Source: Monarcha castaneiventris obscurior
Taxonomy: Eukaryota; Chordata; Aves; Passeriformes; Monarchidae
NCBI GenBank assembly: GCA_026261815.1
Contig: JAMPIT010000848.1
Span: 2,790,001 to 2,854,000, forward strand
Length of the DNA stretch: 64,000 bases
Direction of reading: 5' to 3'
Position numbers and translations under genes: made by a program. The notes under the pieces are model-generated. The model was not told where the DNA came from, searched no databases, and saw only the letters and a list, made by a program, of their open reading frames with translations. Below, piece by piece: positions 26,201 through 36,345 of the stretch (the stretch's first letter is position 1; the number at the start of each line of letters is the position of its first letter).

Positions 26201-27720
26201 TCCTCCCCGGCAGCCTGTAACCCAAACAATTTGTTTGGATTAGGCTTCATAGTAGGCCAGTGTTACTTCTCATACACTCGATCTTAGGTAGCTTAAAGGA
26301 CACGGATAAATATTTAACGTAAATTCTATATAAGGATTTACAGACCACATCTGTGCAAAATTTGTTTTCTTTGCAGAAATCCGATGCTTGCAGACCAGTC
26401 CAGTCTCCAGGGACACCAAGCTGCATTTCACACCAAACATGGTCAGTGCAACTTCCAGATGCTGTCTGCCCCAAAGGTTTGCCCTACTAGTTTGGGCCAG
26501 TTCCCAAACGACCGATTCACGTGCTTAATGGCAGGGATAAAGACACCAGATTAGAGTAAAGTGGATTTGGGCTGGTTGGTTTTAGCAGAGAGTAGCTGAC
26601 AATTACTACAGATGCTCCCTGTGGGAGACTCCTGCTCTACAACCAGCAACCCCCCACCCCTGTGCCCCTATTAGAAAACAGCAGAGCCTTATCAGTTCTG
26701 ATCTGCCCACCCAGTCTTCACTACAAAACAAACCAACGGGGATGATTAAACCTTCTTTGGGACCCCCTGATCTCCTGCAGTTACCTTAATCTCAGCAGCT
26801 CTTTCACACTAACTGAGGAATCCGCCCTGATTGCACTATCAGCAAGATGGTCACACACAAAAACAAACAAACAGCGGGGAAGCCAGAATCCCCCGATCTC
26901 TGCTTCACCACGAAGACCCTACATGTGCCGGCTTAAAGCATCCAAAATGTTTCACTTCGTTATATATTTAAGATATTATTAAACCCTCCACGGTAATTCA
27001 TCATTTTTCACTCCCATGTGGACACAAGGAAGCTTTGATACACACAGAAAGACATCAGGGACCAAACAGGTAAGGCTGGAAAGCCTATCCAGGTGCTGTA
27101 ACGCATCGCACGCATCCAACCCACCACACATGCACGAGAAAAGAAAAATTAAAGGACTTTCACGACCAGAAGTTGGAGATTAAAACTGTACTGGAGAGCA
27201 GCTCACTTCCACCAGGTAGCCAGGTGCCCTGCACTGCTGTAAGCCCAGCACCGTGAGCACGGCAGAGCACGGGGCAGAGCGGGATACGTGAGAGGCGGCA
27301 CAGCCGCGGGGACAGCCCCGCACCGGGCAGGAGCCCCGCACCGGGCACGGCCCACGCTGCTCCGGCATCTGCCGAAGGAAGCAGCGTCCGAGCCAAGGGA
27401 ACCGGAGGAAGAACGGCAACAGCCCTATCGCCATCTCCCTGCTTCGGACACCCTTCCCCCTAGAAGGGCAAACAGCGGGGGCAGAACGCCCGGGGGGCAG
27501 CGGTGGCACCGGCTCTCAGGCTGCCAGCGAGCGAGGCCCAAGCCCCGCGGGTCACCCAATCCTCCCCCGGGCACCGGAGCCCTTCGCTGCCGGGGCAGAC
27601 CCTCCCCTTTCCCCGCTGTCCCGCGGGGGCCCCGGCGGCACTCACCGACTCGGCGGCGGCGGCCCGCAGGAGGAGGCCGAGCAGCAGCGCGGCGCGCAGC
27701 GGGACGCGGGGCAGCGGCAT
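11255..27720 (-). CDS. SDC4: Syndecan-4, five coding exons, 201 aa
   Basis: Syndecan-4 is a single-pass cell-surface heparan sulfate proteoglycan that works with integrins at focal adhesions and binds PKC-alpha and PIP2. Coding exons, in transcript order, are 27720-27646, 14106-13965, 13095-13043, 12800-12617 and 11406-11255. All borders are GT–AG and the sum is exactly 202 codons including the stop. Residues 1-23 or so form a Leu/Ala-rich signal peptide. Glycosaminoglycan attachment sites are Ser42 (SGD) and Ser69/Ser71 (SGSGD) beside acidic residues. The transmembrane helix is about 152-173. The cytoplasmic tail has the conserved [10 protein letters not shown] start with Ser182, the syndecan-4-specific basic PIP2-binding stretch (KKPIYKK), and the EFYA C-terminus that binds PDZ proteins. 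The start ATG is the only one in frame before the signal peptide. SDC4 is known to be induced by NF-kB, and a matching site lies upstream. The identification is secure. Confidence 0.97.
14107..27645 (-). other. SDC4: SDC4 intron 1 (13.5 kb)
   Basis: This large intron separates the signal-peptide exon from the ectodomain exons, as in other syndecans. Reading both strands I found no additional exon, RNA gene or recognisable transposon. The open frames inside are short and without family motifs. A short (AAAT)n run occurs near 17237-17253. The intron probably carries regulatory elements, but none can be named from sequence alone. Confidence 0.7.
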
Positions 27721-27900
27721 GGCTGGGCTGGGCTGTGCCGGGACGCACGGAGGAACACGGCCGCCAATCCGACCGGAGCGGGCTCTGGCCGTGCCCCGCC
27801 GCCGCCACCGCCCTTATAGGGCCGGCTCAGCCCGCGGGGGCGGAGCGGCGCTGCCCCCGCCCGCCGGGAATGCCCCGGCCCCGCTCCGCCGCCGGGAGCC
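27721..27900 (-). promoter_or_regulatory. SDC4: SDC4 promoter and 5' UTR with TATA-like box and kB site
   Basis: On the minus strand a TATAAG word (plus 27813-27818) sits about 95 bases upstream of the ATG. This predicts a start site near 27785 and a 5' UTR of about 65 bases. Further upstream, plus 27866-27876 reads GGGGCATTCCC on the gene strand; its first ten bases fit the NF-kB consensus GGGRNNYYCC. Several GC boxes lie between. The whole 27240-28020 stretch is a CpG island. Start-site position and factor use are inferred. Confidence 0.65.
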
Positions 27901-28017
27901 GGGAGGTTGCGGTGGGTTCCGCACCGACACCGGGGCTGCGGAGGAGCGCGGGGGGACGCGGAGCGACCCGGCTCCGGCTGCGGAACCCGCACTGCCGGCG
28001 GCCACGGTCACTGCCTT

Positions 28018-28300
28018 GTGGGGAGTGCGGGGAAAGGAGAAACGCGGGGAGAAAGGGAAAGGGGATAAAAGAAAAGAGAAGGACGGGGAGATAGGAGGAA
28101 GGGAGGAAAAGGGGGAAAAGGCAGGGAGAAATGGGTCAGGAGTAAAGGAAAGGAGGAAAAGGATGGGAAAGGGGAGGGAGAAGTGAAAAGGAGGGGTGAG
28201 GAAAAGCGAAAGGAGGGGAGAAGTGAAAAGAGGGGGGAAAGGAAAAGAGGGAAGGGAAAGCGGGGGTAAGAAGGAGGGAAAGAGAAAGTGGGGGGAGCGG
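28018..28300. repeat. Polypurine minisatellite upstream of SDC4
   Basis: About 280 bases are nearly all A and G on the plus strand. They are built from loosely repeated words such as 'gaaaaggaggggtgagg' and 'ggaggggagaagtgaaaag'. The tract begins roughly 230 bases upstream of the predicted SDC4 start. Long open frames across it, in both strands, are products of the base bias. Confidence 0.85.
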
Positions 28301-31300
28301 GCAGACAGCATCCGCTTTTGCAGCATTCCACAAGTGACACTCTCACATTGACAGGAAACCGAGAGCGAGCCCCTGTCCCTGGCAGCGTGTCACCGCCGCG
28401 GTTATCCGCCGGGGAGTTACATCACCCGGGGCTCGTCGGGGATGGAACACGAAACCGCTCCCTCAGGCTTCTGTGTAAGCGGCAAGCGCAAAAAACCACA
28501 CCGATAAAGAGGGGGAAAAAACCCAACAACACAGTTTAACTAGTTCCTTTTCTCTTCTCGCGTTAATAACTTTGCCTGACCATAAGAATTTGCTTGGCAG
28601 TATCTATTTCAGCCCCTTAACCCGAGGGGCACCTGAAATACCATAACAGTACAGCCCCGTGCTCACGCTGCAGCCACATCAATTTGCACTTGGGTTCTAG
28701 TTTGTAGAGAATAAAATAATTTCTTAACAGGGAAGCAAAGCATAGCAAAGCACGTGTGCCATGATCCCACCTGCCAGGTATGGATGATCCAGATTCACTT
28801 GATCTGGTTCTCAGCCTGCTCCAGCACTACACAGTTACCTCAAGAGAACTTGCAGCCTTCCCCCTGTCCCACCTCCAACCAAAAAAGATCCCTAAGGTGA
28901 AGCAGCTTTTCCAAGTGCCTGTTCTTTTGGGAATAAACAGCTTCAGAGGGTGTGAGCTGAGATCCAGACGTGTCCTCAATGTTTACTAGGACTGTGCCTG
29001 CACACATGACCACTGGCAGGAGTATCTCCTGACAGCACCGTGCTGAGCTGGCTGCAGAGCCCGTTGGCATGACATGAAGTGACAAGGAGTGCTGCTCAGG
29101 GCTTAGAAAAATAGTTCCAGCCTGAAGACAGCACACATGCAGGTAATGGTAGGAACCAACCTGGAGCAGGCCGTGGGGGAGTTTGCTGTAGTACATGAGC
29201 CCCCATGCTCAGGAGAGCCATGTGTCACTAACCCTTTAGTTCACCTCAGCATCCAAGGCCACGAGGGAGGGATCTGTGCTTTGGGCTGGGTTACTACTCT
29301 TCCTTATTACCCTTACTTCATCACACAGAGGAGCTGATAAAAATCACTCCTGGTGCAGCCAGGGAGCCCAGCTCCCATGAATCTCCAGCTCTGGACACTC
29401 GGCAGAGGTGGGGAGCAGGAGATGGCAAGGAACACGAGCACACAGACTGGGTCAAAGAGTGGTTCATACCATGACATCTGCCAGACAGGACTCAGCAGCA
29501 CAAGGTGGCCAGAAGTACTCCAAACCCCCTAACCCTCTAAATGCCATCTGTATTTGTGTACACGTGGCCATGACCTCTCTACACCTCCTTCCGGAAAAAG
29601 CAGCCACCACAAAGATGCTTCCAAAACCAGCTTTCTGTATTGTGGCTACAAACATTGCTCACTCACTTGTTAACTTCCTCTCCAAAGAAGCATAGTACAC
29701 TGAGTTCCTTGTTATCAGACCCCTCAACACATAACCCTCCACCAAAAAAATCCCCTTGCATGGCACAGAACTGTGTTTTCCCTCCCAGGGAAGTTCTGCT
29801 GTGATAGGATGGAGAGGAGTCAGTCTGCCTGGCCCAGGGACCACACACATTGTCCATCCAAGTCACACCTGCATGCACAATCCTTCAGGCAAACTGCTCT
29901 TGGGCTTCTGGAAACAGAAGAGAAAATTAAACTCAACCCTAATGTACTTTTCAACCTAGAGAACAAAGTTATGTGACTTTACTGATGACATTTTCTAAGT
30001 GCATTGTGTAGATCCACCTCCCTTCCTCACACACACGGAAATGTTCTGAGACTGTATCTCAAGAGAATGAGAGGAAATGCAGCCATAAAAATCGAATATG
30101 GTTCTGTAAACTCATGGCCATAAAACAGATGCCTTCCTTCTGCCCTTCAAGTGTTCCCTTTCAAAATGCTGACATTCTCCTCTCTGGAATAATGCAGAAA
30201 ATCCGTGGATATGTGACTCTCACAGAGAGCAACAGGACAAATGGGCCCAGAGAGCAAAAATGCATCACTGAAATGTCCTTTCCTGAAACTTCACTACAAG
30301 GGAGAGAAGCAGAAGCAAAATAAAAGGCATGTTGAGAAACACATTTGTTCTGGGCCATGAATTCTCACATTCAAGGTGTGTCAGTTGCTTTCTCCATATA
30401 AAAATTACAGCTGGCAGAGGAACAACACAGGCTGGCCACCACCGTTCCTAACCTCAACCGTGCTCAACAGCGGAGGGTTACCTAAGCCTCATGTTGAAAA
30501 TAAAAATAAACAGCTGCCAGTTACCAACACAACACAAACATGCTGGAAGTGGAATGGAGTGTCCAAATACAACATATTTGGAGGGTGAGGGGAATCACAC
30601 TTTTACATGGCCCATCAAGAAATGTCTAGATAATCTTGAGAAGGCCACACACAAGGCTCTTTAGACAGCTCTTGGTCATAAATTCTATTGCACTCATCAG
30701 GAAAAGAGATTCTCCAGCCAAGCTCAGCATAGTTCCTACAGGCAGATTTTAAAGAGAGCTTAGAGCAGGATTCTCAAGCACAACAAAATTTTAAGTAGAG
30801 TTTTTAAAAATCCCAACTTCCAAAGTCCATTCAGTATGCTGAACTCTTTGGAGAAACACACCTGCACACCACGTGGGTGGAGGAAGAGGAGTGGCTGAAA
30901 ACTCTCATCCCACGGTTTGAGCCACTTCATGGTGAGTTATTCTGGAAATGTGTGCTCTTAGCATTACTGTCCCTTTAGCAAAGGTGACCTTAAAACAAAT
31001 CCTACCTTCCTGTCAAGAGGGAAATGAACTCCAGCAAAGATCATTCAGACAGCACCGCCCTTTGTACACCAGCTGGTAAAATACGGATCACCTAAATAAA
31101 CAGCTTCCTGTTTTAGGCAAGGATTCCTGGGAAGGAAAAACAATACCCTCCTAGACAGCTATTGCTGAAAGAATCTGTGGCTAAATAGGGCATTCTTTTC
31201 CTACACTCCTGACAAAGAAGTGACCACAATAGTTTCATGTGATCTGGGTACACTCTCAAGCCACCGGCTCTGTCCTGGGCATATCCTTCCACCTGCTGCT

Positions 31301-32780
31301 CTTCACAACACGCAGGTGTCACACACAGAACAGTCACTGGTTAAAAAGAACATTCTAACCAGAAGTCAGGAGAGCAGCACCCACAGTGGCACCCTAGAAA
31401 GCATGGTGTCTGTGTTTCGACATCCTTTTTCCCTTTAACACATGTTCCCTTCACAGCTGTCTCCAACTTTGTGTTTAAACTAAAGAGGAAGAAAAGGTAA
31501 ATTAAGAATGCCGTTTAATTCCCCAATACTGTTTGCTTTCCAGCTCCACTTTAAACCTTATTCCACAGAGCAGGGGTGTGGGCAAGGCACCCCATAGGGA
31601 AAACACCCTCTTTCCCAGGAGAAGGACACAGTCCCCTATGCTGGAGCAGCCTGGAGAGGAGCAGGAACAAACAAACATGACCATGAAAGATGCCATCACA
31701 AAGTCAGTCAGGAAACGAGTCCACAAACTGGGCTGCAGTTGAGTCACAGCACAAATGTCCTTCTGCCACAGCACTTCCTGGTGTCCATGTGGGTACTCTG
31801 CCCGCCCAGGGCAGGAGGGAGCCTCAAATCACACCTCAGGCTTGGCTGCTGCCGTGCCCATTCGATGCCTTCAGTCACAGGGCAGCAACGAAGCAGGGAG
31901 GAGCCTCGGATTCCAAAGCAACTCAAGTCAACACTTCCCAAAACACTAGCTTGCATCTTGTGATATACTTTGGACTTCTGGATAAATCAGGTATTTGGCT
32001 GTGGAAAGACACCCAGCAATAATACCAACAGTCCTACCTTACACTAGCTTGGAGTTTTAGTCGGCTTTGTCTAAACTGCCAAAATTTTTGCTGGCAAAGG
32101 AAAGTTAGTCCTATAAGGGACTATAAAAGAAAGAGGTAAGTGAGAATTAATATCTAAGTGACAGCTTGCCTGTCTCTGAGAGCCAAACACAGCAGATTTC
32201 AGGAAAGGAAACCAATTTTTACCAAGAATTAACAGAGGAAGTGCCGAGTGTCACAATTTATGCTCAGCAATGTGCTGGCAGCAGACAGCCCTGACAAGGC
32301 TGGGATTTTCCCCTCTTCATTTCTGCACTGGCTAAGGCTGGAGCTTCTGCAAAAATAAATTCTCCAAAGGCCCAAGTGAGAACTCAGCAACAGTGGCCCA
32401 TGTCCACCATACACATGCCCCTGCCTTGCACAATCCTTCTAGGAGATGGTCCGGGAACAGGGAACAAAATGTGTCAAACCTGGCTCAGCACAGAAATCCA
32501 CAGAATGAGGAAAGGAAAACATACAGCAAAGCTGCATAGGGAACTTCCCATAAGAGGCATGGAAAAAACGTCATGAGAGTCTGTCAGAGATCATAATCTG
32601 AGTTCCCATAGCCAGCATATTCCACACCCACGACTGATGTGAGCCTACCACCTCCCATAGAAGCTGGATTACCCTTTTTATTCCTCCTCCTCTCTTTTCC
32701 AGGTGAAAACGGCTCTTGTGGCAACTTCCCCATAGACCGAAACAGCCCGGGGGTGCCTCCTCTCCTTTTTCCAGCAAAGA
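28301..32780. other. Intergenic region between SDC4 and SYS1
   Basis: The two genes are divergent here. I see no exon, RNA gene or recognised transposable element. Base composition is moderate and open frames are short. It may include regulatory DNA for either neighbour. Confidence 0.6.
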
Positions 32781-32938
32781 TCTTATCTCCAAAATGCTCC
32801 ATTGTCCCACACAGCCTTGGGGATTTTGCTGTTAAGTCAGTGGCAAGTCTTATACCTGAAGCCAAGCAAGCAGGACGGCTCACAAGGAGCCCTGGCAGCC
32901 AAGAGCTGATCACAGAATGGGTACAGCAGAGCACGAAG
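32781..32938 (+). repeat. Duplicated segment, copy A (upstream of SYS1)
   Basis: This stretch closely matches 33291-33458, with long shared words such as 'atacctgaagccaagcaa' and 'gccaagagctgatcacag' in the same order. The offset between copies is about 510 bases. Both copies are open in the same plus-strand frame, but neither shows a start context, splice sites or a protein family, so a non-coding tandem repeat is the safer reading. Confidence 0.75.
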
Positions 32939-33207
32939 GTCTGTGGCACCTGGCCATTCCATGAGGCTAGAGAGAAGAAATCAGCACGCACCAGAAGAAA
33001 CCTCCCAAAAGAAGCCAACCCAACGCTGTAATGGAAAGGTGCTGCCAGGGCATACCAGGACCCAGAACAACATCCTGGTACCCGATGGCCTAAAGCTAAA
33101 ACAAGCACAGCTGGGCAGCAGCTGCCAAGAGCCTCGGCGCCTACGGGAAGTGGCGTAAAATTGAAAGGAAATACCCGGGGACAAGAATTTCTTGTATGGT
33201 TGGTATT

Positions 33208-33545
33208 TGTGTCTTTAGCAAGGGCTGCTCAGCCAAGTTATTGAACACACTGACACCAGTGTGGATGGGCAGGGGACAGGGGCTGGGGAAGCCTTAGCTC
33301 CAAAATCCTCTGTTGCCCCACACAGGCTTGGGAATTTCACTGTTCACGCAGTGACAATTCTCATACCTGAAGCCAAGCAAACACCGCGGCTCACTGAAGC
33401 CACCAAACCGAGCCCCCGCAGCCAAGAGCTGATCACAGGAGGGCTACAGCGGAGCATGGGGGGGGCTCGGTGTCTTTTTAGCAACTTTTAGCTAAGTTAC
33501 TGAAGGCACCGACCCCCGGCAGGGGACGGGGCTGGGGACGGCCTG
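33208..33545 (+). repeat. Duplicated segment, copies B to D (upstream of SYS1)
   Basis: The part 33291-33458 is the second copy of the segment at 32781-32938. The part 33208-33294 ('gtgtctttagcaa … aagttattgaa … ggcaggggacaggggctgggga') is itself repeated at 33470-33545. This gives a tandem unit of about 255-262 bases with a partial last copy, ending just before the G-rich hexamer array of the SYS1 promoter. Confidence 0.75.
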
Positions 33546-33647
33546 GGCAGGGGGACGTGAGAGAGGTGGTGCTGGACACTGGGCACAGAGGCCCGGCGGG
33601 CGGGAGTCTGGGGTCGTGGTTGGGAGTCGTGGGCAGCGAGCGGGGGT

Positions 33648-33748
33648 CTGGGATCGGGATCGAGCGGGGGCCGGGATCGGGCGGGGGCCGGGATCGGGAT
33701 CGGGATCGGGATCGAGCGGGGACCTGGGTCGGGGTCGGGGCCGGGGTG

Positions 33749-33781
<33 letters not shown>

Positions 33782-33800
33782 ATCGAGCGGGGGCCGGGCC
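33648..33800. repeat. G-rich hexamer array (GGGATC/GGGGTC)n in the SYS1 promoter
   Basis: Hexamers of the form GGGATC and GGGGTC alternate with blocks of 'gatcgagcggggg'. The closely spaced G runs make G-quadruplex formation likely on the plus strand. The opposite strand translates as Asp-Pro repeats, an artefact of the hexamer. The array ends about 80 bases before the SYS1 start codon. Confidence 0.9.
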
Positions 33801-33880
33801 AGGTACCGGGTCCTCCCCCGCGCCAGGGGGCGCTGTGGCGCGGAGGCAGTCGCACTTCCGTCGCGGGCGGCGGGCGGGCG
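33801..33880 (+). promoter_or_regulatory. SYS1: SYS1 core promoter / 5' UTR
   Basis: A TATA-less, CpG-rich stretch directly precedes the SYS1 ATG. It contains a 'cacttccg' ETS-type site (CGGAAG on the other strand) about 25 bases before the ATG, as is common at housekeeping gene start sites. The exact start site, and any upstream non-coding exon, cannot be fixed. Confidence 0.5.
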
Positions 33881-35574
33881 ATGGCGGCGCAGTTCCGCAG
33901 CTACGTGTGGGACCCCGCGCTGATCGTGGCGCAGATGGTGCTGCTGCAGGCGGGCTACTACAGCTCGCTCGGGCTCTGGCTCGCCCTCCTCGGCACCCTG
34001 GGCAGCACCGGGCCCTCCCTCCAACAGGTCTTCAGCGACGAGGTGAGGGCGCGCCCCGGGACGCCGCCGTGGGCACAGGCCCCTGGAGCGGGGTGGCCTT
34101 GCTGGGGCTCTCCTGGGGGAGACAGACCCCGCTTCCCTGTGGGCATTGCCGGGGTGAGGGACAGCCCCCTGCCCAGGGAGCACCCCGGTGTGGGCGCAGA
34201 GCTCCCCTACGCGGTGTAGCAGCCCCCCAACACACAGACCTGCTGTCCTGTGTAGGTGCTCCAGTTTGGAGGTAGAGCCCTCCCTTTGAATAGGTGGTAC
34301 CCCGGGGTAGAGACAGCACTTCGGCGTGTGGATAGAGACAGACACCCTGTGCAGGTGGTACCCCTGTGGAGAGAGAGCACCTCGCTCTGTAGGGTCCCTT
34401 ACAGAAACACCCTCTCCAGGTACCCCCAGTATAAAACAACTCCCCCCCCCGGAAGTCACCCCAGTATGGGCGCACACCCTCCACCCCCAGTTTAGGTGGT
34501 TTCCCTCAGCACAGAACCAGACCTTTCCCTTCCCATAGGTGCCCCCAGACAGACACACATGTCCAGCTCCTCGTGTAGATCCTGATCCATGCCGGGCTGT
34601 GCCACGGGAGTTTTCAGGCTGCGATTTGTGCCGCGGGTTCCTACTAATAGTCCCATGTAGATTTTAGGCTTCTCAACCCCGCCGGGGAGGCTCTCCATGA
34701 TGGCTTTCATCCTCAATGCACTCACCTGGTAAGTCTGCAGCTAGCTGGAGTATCTGCATCTTGTCCTTTCGTACCATTAAGCTTTAAAAGAATTCAGTGT
34801 GATGTACTGCCTCTCTCCAAGCATCTCCCAAAATACCTGTGCCTTTTTAAGCATGTCTGCTGAGGGCAGTTGGGAACTGCTGACTCTTGGCTTTCTAGAA
34901 CCTGGAAAAGTCATTTCACTTCACTGCCTCAGTTTCCCAGCTGGGAATGAGATTTGCTTCTGTGGAAGATTTTACTTAAAGTTAGAATTAATGGATCTCA
35001 GCAAACACTGATCTATAAACACTAATGTATTTTGCCACTGCAGAGATTACTAGGGCAGATAGTCTAAAAATTCCTGCCTGTTCTCTGCACTAAAATCTCA
35101 TTTTCCTGCCATCATGTAATTAAAAAGCTGTAAGCCTGTAAATCTTGCTGCAGCAGCCAGGAGAGAGGTCAGAAACAACCTGTTCATAAAATATTTGCAG
35201 AAGTTTTAAAACCACTGCTGTTTTAAAACTTCACCACTGTTGAAGTTTTAAAATCAGCTGCTGCTAGCTCTTGCTGCACCCCCTTTTCCATAGGTCTGGC
35301 AGAGTTCATTCATCTCTTGTCTCTACTTTGCAGTGCTCTGGGCTTGCTGTACTTCATCCGGCGAGGGAAGCAGTGCCTGGATTTCACCGTCACCGTTCAC
35401 TTCTTCCACCTGCTGGGCTGCTGGATCTACAACTCGCGCTTCCCCTCGGCGCTGACGTGGTGGCTGGTGCACATCGTGTGCACGGCGCTGATGGCGGCCA
35501 TCGGCGAGTACCTGTGCATGAGAATAGAGCTCCGCGAGATCCCCCTCAACTCCGCCCCCAAATCCAACGTATAG
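33881..35574 (+). CDS. SYS1: SYS1 Golgi trafficking protein, three coding exons, 156 aa
   Basis: SYS1 is a small multi-pass membrane protein of the trans-Golgi that recruits the Arf-like GTPase ARFRP1 and so supports Golgi-to-surface and endosome-to-Golgi traffic. Coding exons are 33881-34042, 34661-34728 and 35334-35574, with GT–AG borders and a sum of 157 codons including the stop. The length equals that of the human protein. Four hydrophobic segments are visible at about residues 13-37, 66-85, 92-110 and 116-139. The strongly conserved blocks include LYFIRRGKQCLDFTVTVHFF and the C-terminal IPLNSAPKSNV. The start ATG has a strong context (G at -3, G at +4) and begins the conserved MAxQFRSYVWDP block. 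It diverges from SDC4 and converges on the neuritin-like gene. Confidence 0.97.
34130..34560. repeat. Degenerate minisatellite in SYS1 intron 1
   Basis: Units of roughly 40-45 bases with the core 'aggtggtacccc…gagacagcac' recur about eight times with many changes, for example at 34293, 34350, 34417, 34493 and 34537. Each unit carries a CAGGT or TAGGT word that resembles a splice border. The repeat leaves the minus strand open for 353 codons, which I regard as a by-product. Confidence 0.6.
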
Positions 35575-36345
35575 ACTGCCTCTGGCAACACCATGCTGCG
35601 TTATGTCATTGCTCCCAGCACAGTGCATCCGATGCCTCAGAATCAGCCCTGAAGAAGCACAGCAGGTCTGTTTAGACTTTTTGATTAATGTTTTTTTCGT
35701 TTGGACCTCGGTGACTGCATGAGCGTGAGCATCTCCTCTGGCATCAACTGACAGCAGGGGAGGAGCAGATGTTTGTTAACACAAAGTATTAATATGACTG
35801 TATGGAGAGCGTGCCCTTAAACTCTTCGCTCATGAGACTGTTAAAAGCCAGGTAGCAAAACTTGGTGCGTGAGGAGAGGAACATTCGGAATTTAACGATG
35901 TGGGAGTGCCCTGAATGGATAACACAATGGTCAGCTCTTCTTGCTGGAGCTGGCACAGTGAGCAGTGGGGCTGGGAGCTGCTGCTTCCAATCTGTGACTT
36001 GTTTGGGCTTTGCTTGGGAAAGGAGTCAAGGAAGCAAATGGATGGGGAGGAAGAAAATAGTTGTACTTACCTGAATCACCAGCTGAGACACTAAATAACC
36101 TGTAACGTTAGATGGGTTTGTTTGCTGTTTCCATGTTTGATACATAGGGGTGACAGACAGCAGTTTGCTGAAGAAATCTTTTGTAATAATAAAAATATAA
36201 TGTTGCTGTGAGTGTTACGGCTCTCCTGGGAAGCTGAGCACTTCAAGAAATACCACGAGTGTCTGTATCATGGCAACAGAAGGATGCAGCCAGAGAACAC
36301 TTGGCCCATTGTCTGGGGCGCATAAAATTTCCTACAATAAACATT
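35575..36345 (+). terminator. SYS1: SYS1 3' UTR with two polyadenylation signals
   Basis: AATAAA occurs at 36188-36193, followed at once by a GT-rich stretch ('atgttgctgtgagtgtt'), and again at 36336-36341. The first has the better downstream element and would give a 3' UTR of about 630 bases. No other gene feature is seen in the interval. Confidence 0.65.

Noticed and set aside
27288..28326. Long frames over the SDC4 promoter, first exon and polypurine tract, both strands
   Set aside because: They are composed of GC-rich promoter and Lys/Glu/Gly or Pro/Ser/Phe low-complexity translation of the polypurine tract.
33497..34558. 353-codon open frame on the minus strand over the SYS1 promoter and first exon
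   Set aside because: It is kept open by the hexamer array (Asp-Pro repeats) and the intronic minisatellite, and overlaps the conserved SYS1 exon on the other strand. No family motif.
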